From Juglans regia (Eukaryota > Streptophyta > Magnoliopsida > Fagales > Juglandaceae), in contig NC_049903.1 in NCBI RefSeq assembly GCF_001411555.2, positions 14,613,234 through 14,677,233 on the forward strand: a stretch of DNA of 64,000 nucleotides, given 5' to 3'. Position 1 is the stretch's first letter. Each line of letters opens with the position of its first letter. Of this stretch, positions 58,253 through 64,000 are shown piece after piece. The notes below the pieces were generated by a model. The model saw only the letters and a list, made by a program, of their open reading frames with translations. It was not told where the DNA came from and made no database searches. Position numbers and translations under genes: made by a program.

Positions 58253-59105
58253 ATGGCCAACTTCTCAGAGGGCCACATTTGCCATTGCCTGAGACACCTA
58301 GCAACCGCGCGGCGCAATGCTGTGATCACCATCAGCGGCAACAGGCAAAAGACTGGCAAGCAGTTTGTGGAGGACGTGTTGAGTCTGGCTCGTGGGCTGT
58401 TGGAACTTGGCCTCGGAGCCGGTGACGTCGTCGCCATCTCTGCTTTCAACAGGTTCTCTCTCCAACCTTATATTTAACTTAATCTAAACTTATATTTAGC
58501 ATTAATCTTATCTGTTATGAACAAGGATCCAATATTGTTGTGTGGGGATGCTAAAGTAATATAATAAGATCATGAGTGCAACCTATGAATGGCAATGATC
58601 ATGAATAACTTTGTTGCAGTGATATGTACTTGGAGTGGTTACTAGCCATTGCGTTTGTTGGAGGAATAGCTGCTCCACTGAATTACCGTTGGGTGAGCAA
58701 TACCATACTTCTTCTTCTGAGTTTTCTTTACTATTCTGAGAAAAAAAAAAAAAGGTAATAATATCAAGGTTTAAAAATCCCGAAGTGGCCTCATGGAGAA
58801 GTGATAAACGAGCGTGATTAAGCGAGGAGTATTAATAAGCATGCATGCATGATCGAGATATATATCTATGATCAACTTGGAGATTGACCTTAATTAATTG
58901 TTTAAGTTTAGGGTAATCATGCTCGTGATATCAAGCAAGTAATAAAAGCCCAGATGCAGTGGAACCTGAACCTGTCACGTACAGATCAGCTTATTATTCG
59001 CTTGAAATCAATTAGAATATGATCAACCCACGGGCGTCCTCGTGTAACATTGATTTACTTTGCAACTTGCCAACTAGGAGACCTCCTGGTCTACGATCAT
59101 CATGA

Positions 59106-59157
<52 letters not shown>

Positions 59158-62100
59158 ATATATATATATATCGCTTAGTCCATCAATTTTAAGCCTTTAT
59201 ATCTTAGAATATATATATATATATATATATATAATACGAGATAAATTTAATTATTTATATTATATTTTGAACTATATATAATATGTATATCGAGAACAAA
59301 TTAAGGATATGATCAATGGTACGTTGCTCGAATCCTGAATACGAGGGATATGATACACGTTCTTAGGTAGATGGAGGTAGGAAAAAAAAGGGCATTTTTT
59401 TTTTTTGAAAATAAACCTCCTTGTATTCAATTCAAATTGTAACTGTATTACAATACATTTTGTCTATCTTTAATTGATTCGTAATATACCCAGGACCCTC
59501 CTCAATCCAATACAAATCACTCACCCCATGTGTAGCCCCTTTTGCAAGTTGATGAGCCACCTCGTTTCCCTCTCTATGAGTAAAGCCAATTTTCCACTCT
59601 GGATAGTGCCTCAGCTTCTGTTGCAGGACTTCCACCAGCTGACCCAGACTTGAGTCATTCCTCTCTCCCATCTTCACGGCATCAATCACACTCTTTGCAT
59701 CCCCTTCGATTATGACCTTTCTCACTCCCAACTCTTCACATAGAACCATAGCCTCCCACATGGCAGAACACTCAGCCCCAAAAGGGCATTAAGATCCCAT
59801 AAAAGCGTCCTTATCCCTTTGTACGTACTACATATATAATATATATAGTGGGTTTTTTGAGATCTATTTGTTTTTTCATATCCCATATTTCCAGTTATGG
59901 AAAGTTTAATTTGTGGGATGGACCGGAAGCCCCCTCATGATCTGGTTTCAGCCCTTGCACAGGGCGCATGATCTGCATGCATGCATGAGATTCTGCACAT
60001 GGTGGAGGACGCTGGCTGATCCGATCATGCATGCATGCGTGGCCAATATCCCTCGCAGAGTGGAACGGCGGGCATCAGGGGATCTCGATCCTATATCCTC
60101 TATATATGCACGCAGGCATGCATGCATGCCTTTTTCTGTTCTTGATCAGGGAATTGCATGTTCAAATGTAATTTCATTTGCTGATCATGAAAAACTATCA
60201 AAATAATTCTAAGATCAAGATTTCCAAGTTCACGAGGTCGGGATCTCGATCAGATGCGCTCTTTTTGTTTTTGGAGGGAAACAAAAGAAAGAAAAAACTT
60301 GCGTCTCAAAACACAAACATATCAAACCACAGGGTAGAAATATAAATATATATATATATATTATTTAAAAAAAAAACAATATATATAAAATAATTTTCAA
60401 GTTCCTTTTTTTTACTAATTATTAGGCATTAATCATATATAACTCTTCGAAAGAAAACGCAATGAGACTGATTATAAGATCATATATAAGGTTATTATAA
60501 ATAATAAACTGATGATCAACAAATCATTAATTATTAATTGTCTTGGACTAAGATTTTTTCAGAAGTACTTTTGTTCAAATTCTAGAAATTAACTAGAATT
60601 AATTGAGGAGGCATATATATATTATCATATTATTTATTGTTAATCACGTAAATTAATAGTATTAAATATTGTAAAAAATTTACTTTATATTATTCAAATC
60701 CAATTATTTAATTAAGGAAAATACTTTAGTCCGATAGGAATTATATAAAAATAAATTCACAAATTGATATAACTTGTCATGATATATCATATTATTAAAT
60801 TATTTTTATTATAAAATAAATCTTATAATAAATTCTATAAAATTATAGTAATTTATCGTTTTACGTACTTTATGTAATTTGCCCGCGTATGTAACAATTC
60901 TAATTAATTAAACCATTTCCCCGACCCTCGGGTCCCGTTTTCTGACAATAAAACGGCAGTAAGAAGCAAACTACAGGGCTTTACCATGATCTCTTTCAGC
61001 TTTGGAAGACTACTTCCTACGTACTTACGTACGTAGTAGCAGAAAGACTTGTTCCTTGCCATGCATCCATTTGCCCCCACATCCATCAATCTCATGAAAC
61101 ACTAAAAAATATCCGATCGATATGCCATGCAACATGCATGGTGCATGCATGATCGATGACCTTCAATCGCTCTTACGGCACTATATATGGAGGGACCAGC
61201 CTAGCTTCCTTCGATTAATCTATGCAGACTGCACGTACCTTTTCTGATCCAGAAGGATTACGTACGTACGTAGCTAGCTAACTTCAAAAATTTTCAATAT
61301 ATATTTTTAGAATAATGATATATAAATAATACATTACACAACATATTATATAATAATATTATAAAATAAAATATTTTTATAAAATAATATTATTTTTATA
61401 AGATATTTTATAAAAATATTCTTCATTTAAAATATAGTTATATAAAATATCGTAAAAAATATTATATGTAAATTATTTTTCATTTTTTTAATATTTTTCA
61501 ACATATTTAATTAATTAATTATTAATTGGTACTGCAGAGCTTTGAAGAAGCAAGATCTGCAATGCAGCTTGTGCGGCCAGTTATGTTGATTACGGATGAG
61601 AGCTGTCAAGGTGGCTGGTACTCAAATCTTCGAAGCAATCACATACCTTCCCTGAGGTGGCATGTTTCTTTGAGTTCTTCAGCTCCGGCCTCCTCCGATT
61701 TCATCAACACATGGAGTGGTAAATAAATCATGCTCTACCACCTTTGTAATATATATATATAAGATAAATACTCTAATTACAAAGCGATTATTTAAAAATA
61801 ATGTCACATAAAATTGATATAGGTTGATGTAGTTTATCAAATTGTAAAATTAATTTTATTGTAAAGCAAATCTGATGGATCACATGAAGCCCCGTCAGTT
61901 TCTCAGATTATTTTTGTATAATCTATTTGTGGCTATAATACTCTTTTATATATAATATATACCTTAATTAAGTAGTATACTATTGATTAGTGATATATAA
62001 TACCTTAATCAATACTGTTTTACGATATTAATTAATTAATTTTAGTTGCCTTGGTAGCTGGCTAGCTTCCTTAATTAATTAATTCGTTTTTTCTTTAATT

Positions 62101-63981
62101 TGTAGTTTTAACTACTGAAATGCTGAGGAAGCAATCTTCTGGAAAGTCTGATCTGCCGTTGAATTACCGGTGGGCACGTGAGGGTGCTTTTATGATTTGC
62201 TTCACTTCAGGTATGGTCGACGGTCGTACTTATTTGAATTTATTATTATTTTTCTTCCTCCTTATAAATTAATGTTCTTTTGTAGAGAGCATGTCAATTT
62301 GATCGGTGATTCGGTATATATATATCAATTCTCGAGGCGAACAGACTTTCCTTAGAAAATCTCTTACATAATATTAATTAAATAAGACCATATCATGAAA
62401 TAGTATGTACGCACGCATGCTGCATGCAGGAATCGAAAAATGAAACAACAATTATTTCAAAACTACATATATTTTTATATAAATTTTTTTAGTTATTTAA
62501 TATATATTTATTTAATTTATATTATTTTATTTTTAAAAATATTTTTAGATTTTCTGAATTTAATAGGATATTATTTTGTCTCTTTTTTTTTTCAAAACTT
62601 TTAAGGATAATTCTGTATTTTTAAAGGGTGATCAAGGGACACAATATTGCACTTTCTGCGTAATTTGGAGATGTTATATTGTTGATGATCTACAGATGTT
62701 GGATTTTGGATATGAAGGCCGTTGAATTATTAGGTAATATTAATAGTAGTAGTAATAATAAAATCAACAGAGGGTGGTAGATACGGGAAAAGAGAAAGCA
62801 AGGAGTGGTAGGTTGAGAGGGATTCAGATACAGAATATCAGATGAGAAAGAAAATGGGAAAATATCGTCGGAGAAATGATATTTATAGTCTTAAAGTGTG
62901 TAAATTATATGGACTTCATTTAAAGAAAGTGGATAAATCTAGAGATCTGCACGAAAAAATTATTTTCTTAATAATAAAATTATTTTTCTTAAAATAAATA
63001 TACGAGATTTATATATTCTAAGACTATATTTAATATTAATATTCTACAAGAAAACCTAGCTACCTACCTACCTACACCAGAGAAGGAGAAGTACGTGTAT
63101 TTCTTACCTGATCTACAAACTAAAGAGCGTCTTCGTGCGGGAGGGTGGAGGAAGTACTGGATGGCGAGTTTCTTTGTGAGGGGAAGAAAGAAGAGGACAG
63201 AGACTGTAGATCAGTCTGATCTCTCTCTGCAAACTGGAGAGTAAGGGTATCATGACGTTTGAGTAATGAAATCAATAATAGTTATATGGATAGTAGTGAA
63301 ATGATTTGAGTTAAGATATTTTATTGAATTTTAAAAAATGAGAGAAAAAATATTAAATAAAAATATTATAAAATTAAAAATTTGTTTGAATATATTTTTT
63401 TAATATAACTTTTTTTTGTAAAGTTAGGTATAAATTTCAAATAGACAAGTCTCATGCAAATTATTTTAAAAAAAAAATGGATCCCATTAATAAAAAAAAT
63501 TAATTTTTTGTACACTTTTTTTTAGGTATGGTTCATTTTTTTAACAAAAGCTTGCTCAGAAATTACCTATTTGAAACCTATAAAAATCATTTCTCAATGT
63601 TAAAATACATTTTAGCCAATGGTAGGCGCTAACTAATTTAATGAAACGCAAAACAGTACTTTTGTTTATCCATTGATCCTACATGCAGAGTACTGATTGT
63701 CACCATTTTATTCAAAAATCACTTCAATAATATTATTATTATTACCTCATAAAGTTGTCTAAACATATGAATGATGCATCGATCGTGTACGATCTAAAAA
63801 TATGAGTAAAATTAATAATATAAGATTATATATGGTATTTAGACGTTGCTAGTTGTTTTGATTGTTTTGTCATCTACATGCAGGAACCTCTGGAAGACCA
63901 AAGGGAGTTACCCTAACCCATGCTGCTTTGATTGTACAATCCCTAGCAAAGCTCGCCACTGTTGGTTTCAGTGAGAATGAT
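58253..63981 (+). CDS. AAE14: 2-succinylbenzoate-CoA ligase (acyl-activating enzyme 14-like), 5' part
   Basis: Activates o-succinylbenzoate to its CoA thioester, the MenE step of phylloquinone (vitamin K1) synthesis; plant AAE14 is known from chloroplasts and peroxisomes. Exons seen: 58253-58452, 58620-58692, 61538-61718, 62106-62210, and 63884 to about 63981; phases agree and give 219 residues, about 40% of the expected ~560. The N-terminus (MANFSEGHICHCL), EWLLAIAFVGGIAAPLNYRW and the AMP-binding loop FTSG-TSGRPKGVTLTH (about residues 184-198; exon junction within the first Gly) identify the ANL superfamily and fit AAE14 best. The end of exon 5 is uncertain because GTACGT and GTACGC both follow GAT. 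The peroxisomal or other C-terminal signal lies beyond the window. Introns 2 (2.85 kb) and 4 (1.67 kb) are large. Confidence 0.92.
58693..61537 (+). other. Large intron 2 of AAE14
   Basis: Contains long TA microsatellites (59109-59170, 59211-59232), a LINE fragment (59397-59779), GCATGC-rich stretches (59970-60130) and AT-rich DNA with TATTTTTATAAAATA-type repeats (61370-61450). No exon-like sequence seen. Confidence 0.8.
59397..59779 (-). mobile_element. 5'-truncated LINE (L1-type) with RNase H domain end
   Basis: Minus-strand open frame from the 5' break (AECSAMWEAMVLCEELG) through VIIEGDAKSVIDAV, then WKIGFTHREGNEVAHQLAKG: the RNase H fold found at the end of plant L1-type LINE proteins (EGDS and HxxREGNxxAHxLAK motifs). 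The frame stops at about 59432 and an A-tail follows (T-run 59397-59412 on the plus strand). AAAAGGGCATT stands on both sides (59386-59396 and 59780-59790), an 11-bp target duplication. It is a young-looking insertion because the frame and duplication are intact. Confidence 0.9.
62211..63883 (+). other. Large intron 4 of AAE14
   Basis: 1.67 kb. AT-rich, with a GC-richer block at about 63060-63260 of unknown origin. The piece at 63290-63400 (GATTTGAGTTAAGATATTTT) vaguely recalls the Tourist-like MITE but lacks its ends. Confidence 0.7.
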
Positions 63982-64000
63982 GTACGTACGCTTTTACTCA

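Noticed and set aside
59913..60206. 97-codon frame in AAE14 intron 2
   Set aside because: Arises from GCATGC repeats; no domain and no splice sites that would keep the AAE14 frame.

Overview
This is plant nuclear DNA. The genes have many short exons with GT-AG introns, the spacers are very AT-rich, and all the major plant transposon classes are present. The proteins fit a woody eudicot. A GAGATGAGAT-rich MITE family makes me think of Fagales (walnut or pecan type), but that is a recollection and not proof.

There are four genes. (1) 6.4-14.7 kb, +: a complete CTP synthase gene; I traced 21 coding exons that join in frame into 602 residues. (2) 33.7-40.7 kb, +: a complete ArfGAP plus C2-domain gene of the AGD12 type, with 8 coding exons and 329 residues. 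(3) 43.0-43.5 kb, -: a single-exon gene for a 159-residue small membrane protein of unknown function. (4) 58.25 kb to the window end, +: the first five exons of an acyl-activating enzyme of the AAE14 / 2-succinylbenzoate-CoA ligase type (phylloquinone synthesis), continuing beyond the window. They show no operon-like link; each has its own promoter region.

The rest is mostly transposon-derived. The 16.1-27.9 kb stretch is one decayed Ty3/gypsy element on the minus strand. In element order it has an LTR, gag, protease, reverse transcriptase and the C-terminal end of integrase. After these come a roughly 150-bp tandem repeat array, a plus-strand (antisense) reading frame of the 'putative gypsy type transposon' family, and a second LTR. 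That layout matches the Tat lineage. A solo LTR (19472-23166) splits the tandem array, and a hAT-like element (20066-21568) sits inside the solo LTR. The 44.9-54.3 kb stretch is one CACTA (En/Spm) element with matching 3-bp target duplications and remnants of both of its genes. It too holds a solo LTR (45174-48121), which in turn holds a hAT MITE (46512-47246) with a perfect 8-bp target duplication.

Smaller insertions include an intact 344-bp TRIM retrotransposon just behind the ArfGAP gene, a 431-bp tandem repeat carrying a tRNA-derived SINE in its large intron, a 5'-truncated LINE with an 11-bp target duplication in the AAE14 intron, and four copies of a roughly 200-bp Tourist-like MITE. 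I found no rRNA or tRNA gene, CRISPR array or unknown multi-gene system. The most interesting content is the nested transposon structure and the Tat-type element with its antisense frame and satellite-like 3' region.
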